Assembly: GCA_002070115.1 (NCBI GenBank)
Contig: MWCO01000017.1
Coordinates: 1-64,000 of the forward strand
Reading direction: 5' to 3'
From: Deltaproteobacteria bacterium ADurb.Bin207
GTDB taxonomy: Bacteria > Myxococcota_A > Polyangia > Polyangiales > Polyangiaceae
Length of the DNA: 64,000 nt
This document shows positions 8,802-17,682 of the stretch, piece after piece. Numbering within the stretch: position 1 is the stretch's first letter; each line of letters opens with the position of its first letter. The notes under the pieces were generated by a model. The model worked only from the letters and a program-made list of their open reading frames with translations. It did no database searches and had not been told where the DNA came from. A program made the translations under genes and the position numbers.

Positions 8802-9977
8802 ATGCGTGAAGTTGTCATCGCTGCGTCGTATCGTTCCGCATGCGGACGCGCCCACAAGGGCACGCTCGCGTTGACCCGTCCCGACGATCTGCTTGCCCAG
8901 GTGATTGCTGGAGTGCTCGAAAGAGTGCCTCAGATCAAGCCGGAGATGATCGAAGATGTGGTGATTGGTTGTGCCATGCCGGAGGCCGAGCAGGGCATGA
9001 ATGTGGCGCGATGTTCCGCCATGCTTGCAGGCCTTCCTCAGCACGTGCCGGCCATCACCACCAACCGTTTCTGCTCGAGCGGATTGCAGGCCATCGCCAC
9101 CGCTGCCCATCAAATCGCTTTCGGTGAAATGGATATCGCCCTGGCGGGTGGGGTCGAATCCATGACCATGGTCCCCATGGGCGGCAACAAACTCACCGCG
9201 AGCGCCGCCATCATGGACCGCGTCGCCGCTGTCTACACTCCCATGGGCATCACCGCCGAAAACGTCGCCAAGCGCTTCGAGGTCTCGAGGGCCGTGCAAG
9301 ACGAATTCGCCTACCACAGCCAGATCAAAGCCGCGACCGCCTCACAAAACGGACTTTTCCGGGACGAAATCATCCCCGTGAAAGCAACGCGTTATGCCAC
9401 CAAAAACGGCGTTCGCGTACGCGACGACGTGGTCTTCGACACCGAGGAATTGCCGCGTATGGATACGACCCTCGAAGGGTTGGCCGCGCTACGTCCCGCG
9501 TTTTCCGCCACCGGCTCCGTAACGGCGGGCAATAGTTCGCCACTGACCGATGGCGCGGCTATCTCCTTGCTGACGACCAAAGAGCGTGCTCAACAACTGG
9601 GTCTTGAAATTCTCGCCTATTTTCGCGGGTTTCAAGTGGTGGGGGTCGATCCCGAGATCATGGGTGTCGGCCCCGCTTACGCCGTCCCCAAGTTGCTCAC
9701 CCGCTACAACTTGACCCTGGACGATATCGATCTTGTGGAAATGAACGAGGCATTTGCCTCCCAATCCGTATACTGCCTGCGCCAACTCGGGCTGCCCGCC
9801 GAAAAAGTCAATGTCAACGGGGGTGCCATCGCCCTGGGACATCCCCTCGGTGCCACGGGAGCCAAGCTTACGGCTACCCTTCTGCACGAAATGAAGCGTC
9901 GCAACGCCAAACGTGGTATCGTGACCATGTGTATCGGCGGCGGTATGGGTGCGGCAGGACTATTTGAACGTCCGTAA
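8802..9977 (+). CDS. acetyl-CoA acyltransferase / thiolase
   Basis: 391 residues, the normal length of a thiolase. Seen: nucleophile Cys in [30 protein letters not shown], the [19 protein letters not shown] loop with catalytic His, and the general-base Cys in [10 protein letters not shown] near the end. It cleaves 3-ketoacyl-CoA with CoA, or condenses two acetyl-CoA in the reverse direction. A GAGGG ribosome binding site lies 6 bp before the ATG. With the upstream dehydrogenase-hydratase it completes a beta-oxidation module; fatty-acid breakdown or butyrate-type chemistry are both possible, direction not determinable. Confidence 0.93.
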   Translation: MREVVIAASYRSACGRAHKGTLALTRPDDLLAQVIAGVLERVPQIKPEMIEDVVIGCAMPEAEQGMNVARCSAMLAGLPQHVPAITTNRFCSSGLQAIATAAHQIAFGEMDIALAGGVESMTMVPMGGNKLTASAAIMDRVAAVYTPMGITAENVAKRFEVSRAVQDEFAYHSQIKAATASQNGLFRDEIIPVKATRYATKNGVRVRDDVVFDTEELPRMDTTLEGLAALRPAFSATGSVTAGNSSPLTDGAAISLLTTKERAQQLGLEILAYFRGFQVVGVDPEIMGVGPAYAVPKLLTRYNLTLDDIDLVEMNEAFASQSVYCLRQLGLPAEKVNVNGGAIALGHPLGATGAKLTATLLHEMKRRNAKRGIVTMCIGGGMGAAGLFERP

Positions 9978-10120
9978 CTCCGATTATTCCTTTCACGTCT
10001 GGCTCTGTCTATTTTAGCCTCACCCATGAAGGTTGCTTTGCCCGCAAGCACCGTTTGGGAGTAGCCTACCCGCGCTGCCCCATCTGTTCGATGTTCAGGT
10101 GATCCCAGAGGATTGTCGCC

Positions 10121-12433
10121 GTGCCGCCGTCGTTGCCTTCTCCGCATCCGTTTCGACCGAGAAAAATCGGTCGTTACTTGCTGCATCGTGAGATCGCTTT
10201 CGGAGGAATGGCCACCGTTCATATCGGTCGTTTGCTCGGCCAAGTCGGCTTCTCTCGAACCGTGGCCATCAAGCGTATGCACGATCATTGCGCGCGGGAT
10301 CCTGAGTTCGTGTCGATGTTCATCGACGAAGCTCGACTGGCAGCCCGTATCCGCCATCCCCACGTCGTTCCTACCCTCGACGTCGTGGCGCTCGAAGGCG
10401 AGCTTTTCCTGGTGATGGAATTCGTTCAGGGAGAGACGCTCGCTCGCTTGATTCGTCGTTCGGTCAAAGCTCGGATCCCAATCTCCCTACAAGTGGCTGC
10501 CGCCGTGATCTCCGGGGTCCTCGAGGGACTCCATGCGGCGCATGAGGCGATTGGTGAGCATGGCGAGTTTTTGGGCATTGTTCATCGCGACGTTTCTACC
10601 CAAAATATAATGGTAGGGACGGATGGCGTGTCCAGAGTCCTGGACTTCGGTGTAGCCAAGGCCATCAATCGCATCCAGACGACCCGTGATGGTCAGATCA
10701 AAGGCAAGATTGAGTATATGGCGCCCGAGCAAATCCGCGGTGAAGCCGTGGATCGTCGGACGGACATCTATTCGGTGGGGTGTTGTCTCTGGGAAATGTT
10801 GGTGGGCCGCAGACTGTATGTGGCCGATAATCAAGTCACCTTATGGGGAATGGTTCTCCAGGGAAACCCGCCAAAGCCATCTTCTGTCAATCCCAACGTC
10901 ACTCCCGAACTCGATGCCATCACCATGCGAGGTCTCGAGGCGGATCCGTCGAAACGCTATGAAACCGCCGAACAAATGGCGATCGAACTCGAGCAAAACG
11001 TGGGGATTGCCACACCACGGGAGGTGGGCCGATGGGTCCAGTCTCTCGTGAGCAAGAAGATGCAAGCCCTCGATGAAGTGTTGGCTGAACTCGACAGTGT
11101 CTCGAAGAGTATTTCCGTTTTTGCAAGCGACCAAACCAGCGCCGAGCATACGGCGCTTTCCGCGGAACAACCGGCCGTGCCCGTGCCGTCGCCCGTGCAG
11201 CGTCACTCTTCTCCGAATCATCCGGTCGTGGTGCCTACCCCAATCCCTGATGCCGATCAGCCTTCACAACCACGTCGCCCCCAAGCGTCCGCTCCCGTCA
11301 TCAACGTTCCACGTCCGCCTATCCCGTCCGTGCCTGAACCGCGGCCGCCCCGTCGTTCATCCCAACCTCGGATATCCCGGCTTTCCCCTGTCCCCCCACC
11401 GCGCCAGCATCAAAATAAAGATAATATTTCCAATAAGTTACAACCTGGGGGATCATCGACGGACACACCGCCTCCCACCGCGATGGCGCCCTCCAATTCC
11501 GAATCGTCGAAAGATGCGGCGGCGTTGTTGCCCAGGACTCCCCGACCTTCCGACAGTTATTTGCGAGCCGAAAACGAAAGCCCTGCGGATAGCGCCATCG
11601 CTGCACAGACAGCAAAAAGCCCTGATCGTACGTCCGCAATTTCGTTTCCTCTACCATCCGCTGGCGGTGGCAGTCCGATGCTCCCCACGGATTTCTCCGA
11701 GGTGGCCGCGGAGGCATCGGAGCAACATACTCCGCCAACTTCTGAACAAGGGGCTTCCACCGATCCAGCTTCTGCCGAAGGAGCATCCTCTCCACCGTCT
11801 GGGGCCGAACCAGCCGATACCGTGCAAGCGATAGCTTCGGATTCCCCGGGCGTTGCTCCGTTGTTGGACCCTTCCCCTGTCGTATCGTCGGATTTGTTTT
11901 CGGGATCAACGCAAGATCCATTCGGTTTTACGCGCAAGAAAAGCAAGGCGAAGTGGTGGGGGGCGGGGGGAATCGGTCTTGGATTGGCCGTGATCGCGGT
12001 GCTTGTGGGGACATGGAAGGGCGCGCAAACCACGGAGCCGTCCGCTCCTTCTCCCGACGGGTCCGTATCTTCCTCGATGCCGCGGGTTCCGGACAGCGTG
12101 CAAGTCGCGGAGCAGGCTTCGCCGGTGGCCTCCGCGAGCGGTTCGGAAACGCAGGATGCGGCGCCAGCCACGGTGCGTTTGCGGCTCGAACTCAGCCCGC
12201 GTACGGCCAAAGTCGCTGTGGATGGGGTTTCCGTTTCGGAGTCGGAAATTCGTCTTCCCCTATCCGACAAGCCCGTGAAGATTGTCGCGGAGGCCGCGGG
12301 ATTTTCCCCGATGGAAAGGGCGTTTGTCCCTTCCAAGGACGGAGTCGTGGTGTTTGAACTCAAACGGCTGCCTTCGACCGTGAGACCAACCACGACCGTG
12401 GAGATCAAGGGGCCGGTGGAGACGGAGCTTTGA
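10121..12433 (+). CDS. transmembrane Ser/Thr protein kinase with PEGA-like outer domain
   Basis: 770 residues from GTG 10121 (GAGGA 8 bp upstream). Seen: kinase motifs [13 protein letters not shown] with Lys at 51, [19 protein letters not shown] and EYMAPEQ. From about 340 to 600 runs a Pro/Ser-rich linker. A single membrane helix ([15 protein letters not shown]) sits near 605-630. The last 100 residues ([19 protein letters not shown], and [19 protein letters not shown]) look like a PEGA domain placed outside the membrane. Such kinases transmit envelope signals in myxobacteria. The linker holds copy B of the AT-rich motif, read on the opposite strand. HtpG follows. Confidence 0.92.
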   Translation: MPPSLPSPHPFRPRKIGRYLLHREIAFGGMATVHIGRLLGQVGFSRTVAIKRMHDHCARDPEFVSMFIDEARLAARIRHPHVVPTLDVVALEGELFLVMEFVQGETLARLIRRSVKARIPISLQVAAAVISGVLEGLHAAHEAIGEHGEFLGIVHRDVSTQNIMVGTDGVSRVLDFGVAKAINRIQTTRDGQIKGKIEYMAPEQIRGEAVDRRTDIYSVGCCLWEMLVGRRLYVADNQVTLWGMVLQGNPPKPSSVNPNVTPELDAITMRGLEADPSKRYETAEQMAIELEQNVGIATPREVGRWVQSLVSKKMQALDEVLAELDSVSKSISVFASDQTSAEHTALSAEQPAVPVPSPVQRHSSPNHPVVVPTPIPDADQPSQPRRPQASAPVINVPRPPIPSVPEPRPPRRSSQPRISRLSPVPPPRQHQNKDNISNKLQPGGSSTDTPPPTAMAPSNSESSKDAAALLPRTPRPSDSYLRAENESPADSAIAAQTAKSPDRTSAISFPLPSAGGGSPMLPTDFSEVAAEASEQHTPPTSEQGASTDPASAEGASSPPSGAEPADTVQAIASDSPGVAPLLDPSPVVSSDLFSGSTQDPFGFTRKKSKAKWWGAGGIGLGLAVIAVLVGTWKGAQTTEPSAPSPDGSVSSSMPRVPDSVQVAEQASPVASASGSETQDAAPATVRLRLELSPRTAKVAVDGVSVSESEIRLPLSDKPVKIVAEAAGFSPMERAFVPSKDGVVVFELKRLPSTVRPTTTVEIKGPVETEL
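11423..11442 (-). repeat. AT-rich dispersed motif, copy B (inside kinase gene)
   Basis: Minus strand TGTAACTTATTGGAAATATT, followed by an AT-rich tail. It sits inside the low-complexity linker of the kinase, where it encodes around residues 434-441 (NISNKLQ), the only AT-rich stretch of that linker. The 5' half matches the consensus well; the 3' TTACA end is lost. Confidence 0.6.
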
Positions 12434-12685
12434 GTTGCAGTAGGGGGTAGATGCAGGCATGGGATGACCGACGAGAGGGGTAGGCGGTTTGAAGCTCGGG
12501 TGATGGGCTGATGGGGGTTGGGGGATTCGGGGCCATGAGCTATCGTTGGTTTTCGGGATATTTGGGTGGTGGCGCGAAGGCCAGGCGTATCCGATTGGTC
12601 CTTCGGATGGCTGCCGGGTCTTGCCATTGTCGAAAGTTGGGTTAACGAAGCTCCGAATCCCAGGCGAGTGTATGGAGGCAGACGC

Positions 12686-14605
12686 ATGACGGATACGGAA
12701 GCCAAGGAGAAAGACGCTGCGCAGGAATTGCCTTTTCAGGCTGAGACCAAGCAAGTGCTGCACTTGATGGTTCATTCACTTTACACCAACAAGGAAGTGT
12801 TTTTGCGAGAACTCATCGCGAACGCTTCTGATGCGTTGGACAAGGTTCGTTTCCTTGCGGTCACCGATCACGCGATGGCCGAGCGTGTGGGGCCGCCCGA
12901 GATCATCATCCAAGTCGATCGGGAGTCCAAAACCATCACCGTGGAAGACAATGGTATTGGCATGACCCGGCAGGAAGCGATCGACAACCTCGGAACGATC
13001 GCCCATTCGGGTACGGTCGAGTTTTTGAAAAAGCTTCAGACGGATAAGGATGAGACGCGCGCCAACCTCATCGGTCAATTTGGTGTGGGGTTCTATTCCG
13101 CGTTCATCGTCGCCGACCGGGTGGATGTGGAGTCTCGATCCGCGCGGGATCCGGATGCGGAACCGGTGTTGTGGCGTTCGTCCGGGGAAGGCTCCTTTTT
13201 CATAACCAAAGGTGAGCGTGACAGGCCCGGCACCAAGGTGACGGTTCATATCAAGGGGGATGAGAACGACGATTTGCTATCGGATTGGCGTATCGAAGCG
13301 CTCATCAAAAAGTATACGGATTTTGTCAGTCACCCCATCAAGCTGGGCGAAAAAGCTGTCAATCAAACGACGGCGTTGTGGATGCGGCCTCGGTCCGAGA
13401 TTAAGCAGGAGCAGTACGACGAGTTTTATGCGCACGTGCATGGGGCCATGGAGCCGGGCACTCCCCTCGAACGTATTCATTTTTCCGCGGATGCGCCGAT
13501 TCAATACAACGTGTTGCTATTCATTCCGAGCAAGGCACCCGTGGACTTGTTGATGGATACCAAGAAAAAGGGCATTCGGTTGTATGCAAAACGAATGTTC
13601 GTCATGGATGGCTGCGAGCGTCTTGCGCCTCCCTATCTACAATTTCTCCGTGGTGTGGTGGATTCCGAGGACCTTTCTCTCAATGTGTCGCGAGAGATTT
13701 TGCAAGACGATCGGAAACTCGATGTCATCAAGAAAGCCATCACCAAGCAGACGCTCAAAGCGCTGCAGACGATGGCTGAGGAACAGCCGGAGAAGTATCA
13801 GAATTTCTGGAAGGAATTCGGACGCTTGTTGCGTCTTGGGGTATCTTCCGATCCCGCAAACCAGGAGTCGATTGGCAAGCTGTTGAGGTATCCATCGACG
13901 GCAACGACAGACGAAGAGCTGACCTCGTTGGATGCGTACATAGGCAGGATGAAGGAAGGACAGAAGGCGATCTACTACTTGACCGGGCCGAGTTTGAAAG
14001 CGTTGCGAAGCAGCCCGCACCTCGAGGTATTTCGTCGAAAAGGGGTGGAAGTCCTGCTGATGCACGAGGCGGTCGATGAGTGGGTCGTGGGTGGATTGTT
14101 CACCTACGACAAGAAAAATTTCGAAAGCATCGCCCATGGTACCGTCGATCTTTCGGATCTACCGAATGTGGATGGTCAGCAAGATGATCAAAGCGAGCCT
14201 TCGTTGGATGCGCAGATGCAAGCTTGTGTGAAACGAATTGAGGAGGTGCTGGGCGACCGGGTCAAGCAAGTGCGAACCTCTTCAAGGCTGACGGATAGCG
14301 CGTCGTGTTTGGTTTCCGACGAAGGTGATGTGAGTCCGCAGATGGAGCGAGTGATGCGGATGCTCGATCGGGAAGTGGAATCACCGAAGCGGATTTTGGA
14401 ATTGAATCCCAAGCACGAGCTTGTAAAAAACCTGGCCTTGATGGTGGCTGCCGAGCCTGAGTCAGAGGATGTGATCACGTTTTCCGAACTGCTATTGGAT
14501 CAAGCGATGTTGGCCGAGGGGGTGGTACCCGATCCCTCGGGATTGCTTGCGAGAATGCAGCGTGTGGCGACTGCCGCAAGCCAGCGAACCCGCCAGTCTC
14601 GATGA
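12686..14605 (+). CDS. htpG: molecular chaperone HtpG (Hsp90)
   Basis: 639 residues from the ATG at 12686. Seen: GHKL ATPase motifs RELIANASDALDK, DNGIGM, GTIAHSGT and GQFGVGFYSAF, the middle-domain DLLMDTKKKGIRLYAKRMF and DLSLNVSREILQ, and a C-terminal dimerisation region (RILELNPKHELVKNL). Hsp90 uses ATP to help client proteins fold. The long frame begins at 12566 but the part before 12686 has no Hsp90 character, so 12686 is the start. Transcribed like the neighbouring kinases, no shared operon signal. Confidence 0.95.
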   Translation: MTDTEAKEKDAAQELPFQAETKQVLHLMVHSLYTNKEVFLRELIANASDALDKVRFLAVTDHAMAERVGPPEIIIQVDRESKTITVEDNGIGMTRQEAIDNLGTIAHSGTVEFLKKLQTDKDETRANLIGQFGVGFYSAFIVADRVDVESRSARDPDAEPVLWRSSGEGSFFITKGERDRPGTKVTVHIKGDENDDLLSDWRIEALIKKYTDFVSHPIKLGEKAVNQTTALWMRPRSEIKQEQYDEFYAHVHGAMEPGTPLERIHFSADAPIQYNVLLFIPSKAPVDLLMDTKKKGIRLYAKRMFVMDGCERLAPPYLQFLRGVVDSEDLSLNVSREILQDDRKLDVIKKAITKQTLKALQTMAEEQPEKYQNFWKEFGRLLRLGVSSDPANQESIGKLLRYPSTATTDEELTSLDAYIGRMKEGQKAIYYLTGPSLKALRSSPHLEVFRRKGVEVLLMHEAVDEWVVGGLFTYDKKNFESIAHGTVDLSDLPNVDGQQDDQSEPSLDAQMQACVKRIEEVLGDRVKQVRTSSRLTDSASCLVSDEGDVSPQMERVMRMLDREVESPKRILELNPKHELVKNLALMVAAEPESEDVITFSELLLDQAMLAEGVVPDPSGLLARMQRVATAASQRTRQSR

Positions 14606-14697
14606 ACCAACCCATGCTTCGCGCATCGACTGATTTGCCCTCTGTCGATGGAAAAATCCTCATCCCATCATCGATGCGTGTTTGTTCTCCCCGTTGA

Positions 14698-15822
14698 ATG
14701 ACCCATGGAAGTAGGATGGTGCCGATGTCAGGATCGGGACGGATAGTGATCGCGGGACGTTACGAACTGCTGGAAGTAGCAGGATCGGGAGGGATGGCGG
14801 CGGTATGGCGAGGAGTGATGCGCGAGGGCGACCACCAAGTGCCTGTCGCCATCAAACGAATCCTATCGCATATCGCCCGGGACCCAGCCATCGTCGCGTT
14901 GTTTCATGAAGAAGCGCGGGTAGGTCGTCAGCTTGCCCATCCCAATATCGTACAGGTGTTGGATGATGGAAAAGACGATGCGGGCAACGATTATCTGGTG
15001 ATGGAATGGGTCGAAGGTCTGGATTTATACGACTACATGCGATCGTATCACGCGGCCCGGGTCCATGTGCCGTGGCAGGCCGTGGCGGCCATTGGGTTCC
15101 AAATCTTGCGCGGTTTGGCGGCAGCGCATGAACGAGTCGACGGCCAAGGACAACGTCGACCGGTCATTCATCGGGATTTGACACCCAGCAATATTTTGTT
15201 GGGTGTGGATGGTGTGGTGAAGGTGGCGGATTTTGGCCTGGCGCGGGCCACGGATCGAGCGACGATGACCTTTCCGAACATCATCAAGGGAAAGGTTTCT
15301 TATACGGCTCCGGAGCTGTTGTATGGCCACAAGGCGAATGAGCAAAGTGATGTATACAGTTTGGGGGTGACGTTGTGGGAGGCTTTGGCCGCGCGGAAAC
15401 TATATTCGGGGAAAAACTATTCAGAAGTGCTTGCCGCGATCCAGTTTGGCGAGGTGCCGTCGCTATCCAAGCTGCGACCGGATTGTCCCGCGGAGCTGAT
15501 TCGAATTGTGCTTCAGGCGTTGGAACGGGATGTTCAGAAGCGATGGAAGACGGCACGGCAGATGGCGGAACCTTTGCTTGCGTTCGTTCGGTCGATACGG
15601 CCTTCGGTGGATGCGCGAAGGCTTGGCGGGAGTGTGCAGCAGGCTAGGGACCGGTTGCGAGCGATCGATGGTAAGTTGCCGGTGATCATGCAAGAGGCGA
15701 GCAGCGATAGTTCGATCGAGATAAGCATCGAGGTATCGGTCGACGAGGAGACTCGATCGATGCCGGCGCGTGAGTTTCGGGCGGAATTGAGTGATCCGTT
15801 TGCGGCAGTGGATGAGGACTGA
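14698..15822 (+). CDS. cytoplasmic Ser/Thr protein kinase
   Basis: 374 residues with a kinase domain filling about 25-310. Seen: glycine loop VAGSGGMAAVW, AIKRI lysine, VIHRDLTPSNILL, ADFGLARA and VSYTAPELL. No membrane helix and only a short acidic tail with a Ser/Glu-rich stretch. Alternative starts are ATGs at 14716 and 14725; no strong ribosome binding site decides it. It is the third kinase of this kind in 15 kb; its substrates are unknown. Rex follows after 173 bp. Confidence 0.9.
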   Translation: MTHGSRMVPMSGSGRIVIAGRYELLEVAGSGGMAAVWRGVMREGDHQVPVAIKRILSHIARDPAIVALFHEEARVGRQLAHPNIVQVLDDGKDDAGNDYLVMEWVEGLDLYDYMRSYHAARVHVPWQAVAAIGFQILRGLAAAHERVDGQGQRRPVIHRDLTPSNILLGVDGVVKVADFGLARATDRATMTFPNIIKGKVSYTAPELLYGHKANEQSDVYSLGVTLWEALAARKLYSGKNYSEVLAAIQFGEVPSLSKLRPDCPAELIRIVLQALERDVQKRWKTARQMAEPLLAFVRSIRPSVDARRLGGSVQQARDRLRAIDGKLPVIMQEASSDSSIEISIEVSVDEETRSMPAREFRAELSDPFAAVDED

Positions 15823-15957
15823 CGTGCAGGCGGGGGGGCGATGCTTGCGGGTGATGGGTTTTGGAGGGGAGTGGGTAAGGGGGGGGCTGGGGGGGCTGGC
15901 GCATCGGAGGACAAGCATTTTTGCGCGGCATGCAGAAATGGTTTGACAAAGTTTTGT

Positions 15958-15975
15958 CTGTGAATATTATCACAG
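15958..15975. promoter_or_regulatory. probable Rex operator in front of rex
   Basis: CTGTGAATATTATCACAG is a perfect 18-bp palindrome 20 bp before the rex start codon. It keeps the TGTGA-N6-TCACA core of the described Rex operators (TTGTGAAATATTTCACAA type). This is the expected site of autorepression when NADH is low. Confidence 0.8.
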
Positions 15976-15995
15976 CTAGCTGAAGGAACGGAAAC

Positions 15996-16679
15996 GTGCC
16001 CCAAAAGCGAGCATCTACCCCAACGAACGATACGGCACCGGTGGCGACGGGCACGGGGAAACGAATTTCTTTGGGAACGGTGGAGCGTCTTTCGGTGTAC
16101 CGCTCGGTGCTCGAAGAACTCCACGAAGATGGCGTAGCGTCCGTGTACTCTCACCAACTCGCGGAAATGGTGGGGGTGACCCCCGCCCAATTGCGTCGGG
16201 ATCTCGCGAGCTTTGGGTCTTTTGGCAACATCGCTCGCGGCTATCCGGTGTTCGAGATGGCGCGAACGATAAGCGGGATCCTTCATACGGACACGATGCA
16301 AGTGCTGGCATTATTTGGCGTGGGCGACTTGGGGCGAGCTTTGTTGACGTATCGTGGATTCGAGGAGCGAGGCTTTCGTATCGGCGTCGTTTTCGATATC
16401 GACCCTGCGAAAGCGGGAAAAGTATTCGCGGGGCGACGCTGTTATCATCTGGACCAGCTCGAAAGCGCCCTTCCTGATTTCGATGTGCGGATTGCCGTCC
16501 TGGCGTGCCGTCCCGCCGGTGTCGAAGGTATCGTGGAGCGTTTGGGGCGCCTAGGAGTTCGTAACATCTTGAATTTTGTGCCAAAACGCGTGAAGCCGGT
16601 GCCGGGGGGCTATGTGGAGCATGTTGATATTTCAGGGAAATTGGAAAAACTATCGTTCTTGAGCAGCCAGCGTCGCTAA
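15996..16679 (+). CDS. rex: redox-sensing transcriptional repressor Rex
   Basis: 227 residues from GTG 15996. Seen: N-terminal winged-helix segment (YSHQLAEMVGVTPAQLRRDL, then FGSFG) and a Rossmann domain with GVGDLGRALL followed by an acidic end of strand two (VVFDIDPAK). Rex binds DNA when the NADH/NAD ratio is low and leaves when NADH rises. A palindrome lies just upstream and a second before the hydrogenase operon, so rex probably represses itself and the hydrogenase genes. The N-terminus is about 20 residues longer than usual, Thr/Pro-rich. Unlike most Rex the last residues are basic. Confidence 0.95.
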   Translation: MPQKRASTPTNDTAPVATGTGKRISLGTVERLSVYRSVLEELHEDGVASVYSHQLAEMVGVTPAQLRRDLASFGSFGNIARGYPVFEMARTISGILHTDTMQVLALFGVGDLGRALLTYRGFEERGFRIGVVFDIDPAKAGKVFAGRRCYHLDQLESALPDFDVRIAVLACRPAGVEGIVERLGRLGVRNILNFVPKRVKPVPGGYVEHVDISGKLEKLSFLSSQRR

Positions 16680-16718
16680 CCGTTGCCTCGCTCCTCTGCT
16701 CTATTCTTTCGTTCCTTA

Positions 16719-16736
16719 TTGTGAAAAAAATCACTG
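16719..16736. promoter_or_regulatory. probable Rex operator before the hydrogenase operon
   Basis: TTGTGAAAAAAATCACTG carries the GTGA-N6-TCAC core of the Rex operator, with the outer bases imperfect. It lies 46 bp before the receiver gene that opens the hydrogenase operon. A second GTGA half-site follows directly (TGTGAAACCGTGAA). Confidence 0.7.
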
Positions 16737-16781
16737 TGAAACCGTGAACGAAATCGGTATCAACCCCATCGGAGGCCAACC

Positions 16782-17207
16782 ATGAACACTCACCATATCC
16801 TGCTCGTCGATGACGACCGCGACTTGCTCCTTTCCATCCAAGCTTTCCTCACGCCAAGAGGATATCGTGTCTCCTGCGCCGCCTCCGGTGCAGAAGCCAA
16901 ACAACTCATCCCCTCCTCTCGCCCAGACCTCATCGTCCTCGATGTCATGATGGAATCCGACACCGAAGGACTCGTCCTCGCCCAAGAACTCCAGCGTGAC
17001 CCCCAAACCCAGTCCATCCCGGTCATCCTGCTCACGGGCTTTATGGAACACCTCGACGAAAAGCGGCAAACCATGCTCTTTGCCCTCGATCAGCCCTGGC
17101 CCGGAGCCAAACTCCTCGAAAAACCCGTCCACCTCGATACCTTGGCCTCCACCATCGAACGTCTCCTCGAGGAACGTCGGGTGCTCGACGCCGCGAAAGA
17201 AGGATAG
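16782..17207 (+). CDS. single-domain response regulator (first of two in the operon)
   Basis: 141 residues, CheY-like receiver only. Seen: acidic pocket DDDRD near residues 9-13, phospho-acceptor Asp in LIVLDVMM, Thr in LLTGF and Lys in LLEKPV. The C-terminus is a charged helix without an output domain. It is the first gene behind the Rex-box and closely resembles the second receiver at 23453 (same DDDRD, DxMME and LLTG contexts), suggesting duplication. Probably phosphorylated by the hydrogenase-like kinase or the PAS kinase of this operon. Stop and the next start are 1 bp apart. Confidence 0.9.
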   Translation: MNTHHILLVDDDRDLLLSIQAFLTPRGYRVSCAASGAEAKQLIPSSRPDLIVLDVMMESDTEGLVLAQELQRDPQTQSIPVILLTGFMEHLDEKRQTMLFALDQPWPGAKLLEKPVHLDTLASTIERLLEERRVLDAAKEG

Positions 17208-17208
17208 C

Positions 17209-17655
17209 ATGCCGTCTTCCTCTACACCCGGGCCCGAAGCCTTGATTCCCTTGCTTCAGCAAGCTCAAGCCAGAGACGGGTTTCTTTCCCCCTCCGTCAT
17301 GACGGATATCGCGAAATTACTCGGGATTCCTGTCAGTCGTGTCTTTGGAGTCGCCACCTTTTATAACCAATTTCGACTGGCTCCCCTGGGAGAACACGTG
17401 ATCGAAGTATGTCGGGGGACGGCTTGTCATGTGAAACAGAGTCTTACGTTATATCAGGCGTTGGAGCGGCGTCTTCGCTTGCGGGCCGATGGAAATTCCC
17501 CCGACGGCAAGTTCTCTGTCGTGACAGTGGCCTGTTTGGGCGCCTGTTCCATGGCACCTGTCCTACGGCTTGATGGCCAGTTCTATGGCCATCTTACCGT
17601 GGAGTCGTTGGACGCGCTGCTCACCGAGTTGGAGCAATCTCAACGGGCGGCATGA
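17209..17655 (+). CDS. hydC: NADH-linked hydrogenase, NuoE-like [2Fe-2S] subunit (HydC/HndA type)
   Basis: 148 residues of the thioredoxin-like [2Fe-2S] family. Seen: an N-terminal helical part (DIAKLLGIPVSRVFGVATFYNQF) and the four cluster ligands in VCRGTACHV and VACLGACSMAP. It is the small electron-transfer subunit that pairs with the flavoprotein subunit in NADH-dependent [FeFe] hydrogenases and in complex I. Start ATG 17209 comes 1 bp after the receiver stop; a longer reading of the same frame from 16996 runs inside the receiver gene and is rejected. Position between receiver and flavoprotein genes confirms the role. Confidence 0.93.
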   Translation: MPSSSTPGPEALIPLLQQAQARDGFLSPSVMTDIAKLLGIPVSRVFGVATFYNQFRLAPLGEHVIEVCRGTACHVKQSLTLYQALERRLRLRADGNSPDGKFSVVTVACLGACSMAPVLRLDGQFYGHLTVESLDALLTELEQSQRAA

Positions 17656-17682
17656 GCCTGCCGTTGCGAATCAGGGAGATGC

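Noticed and set aside
11557-12705. 382-codon frame antisense to the second kinase
   Set aside because: Shadow of the Pro/Ser-rich linker; no recognisable domain.
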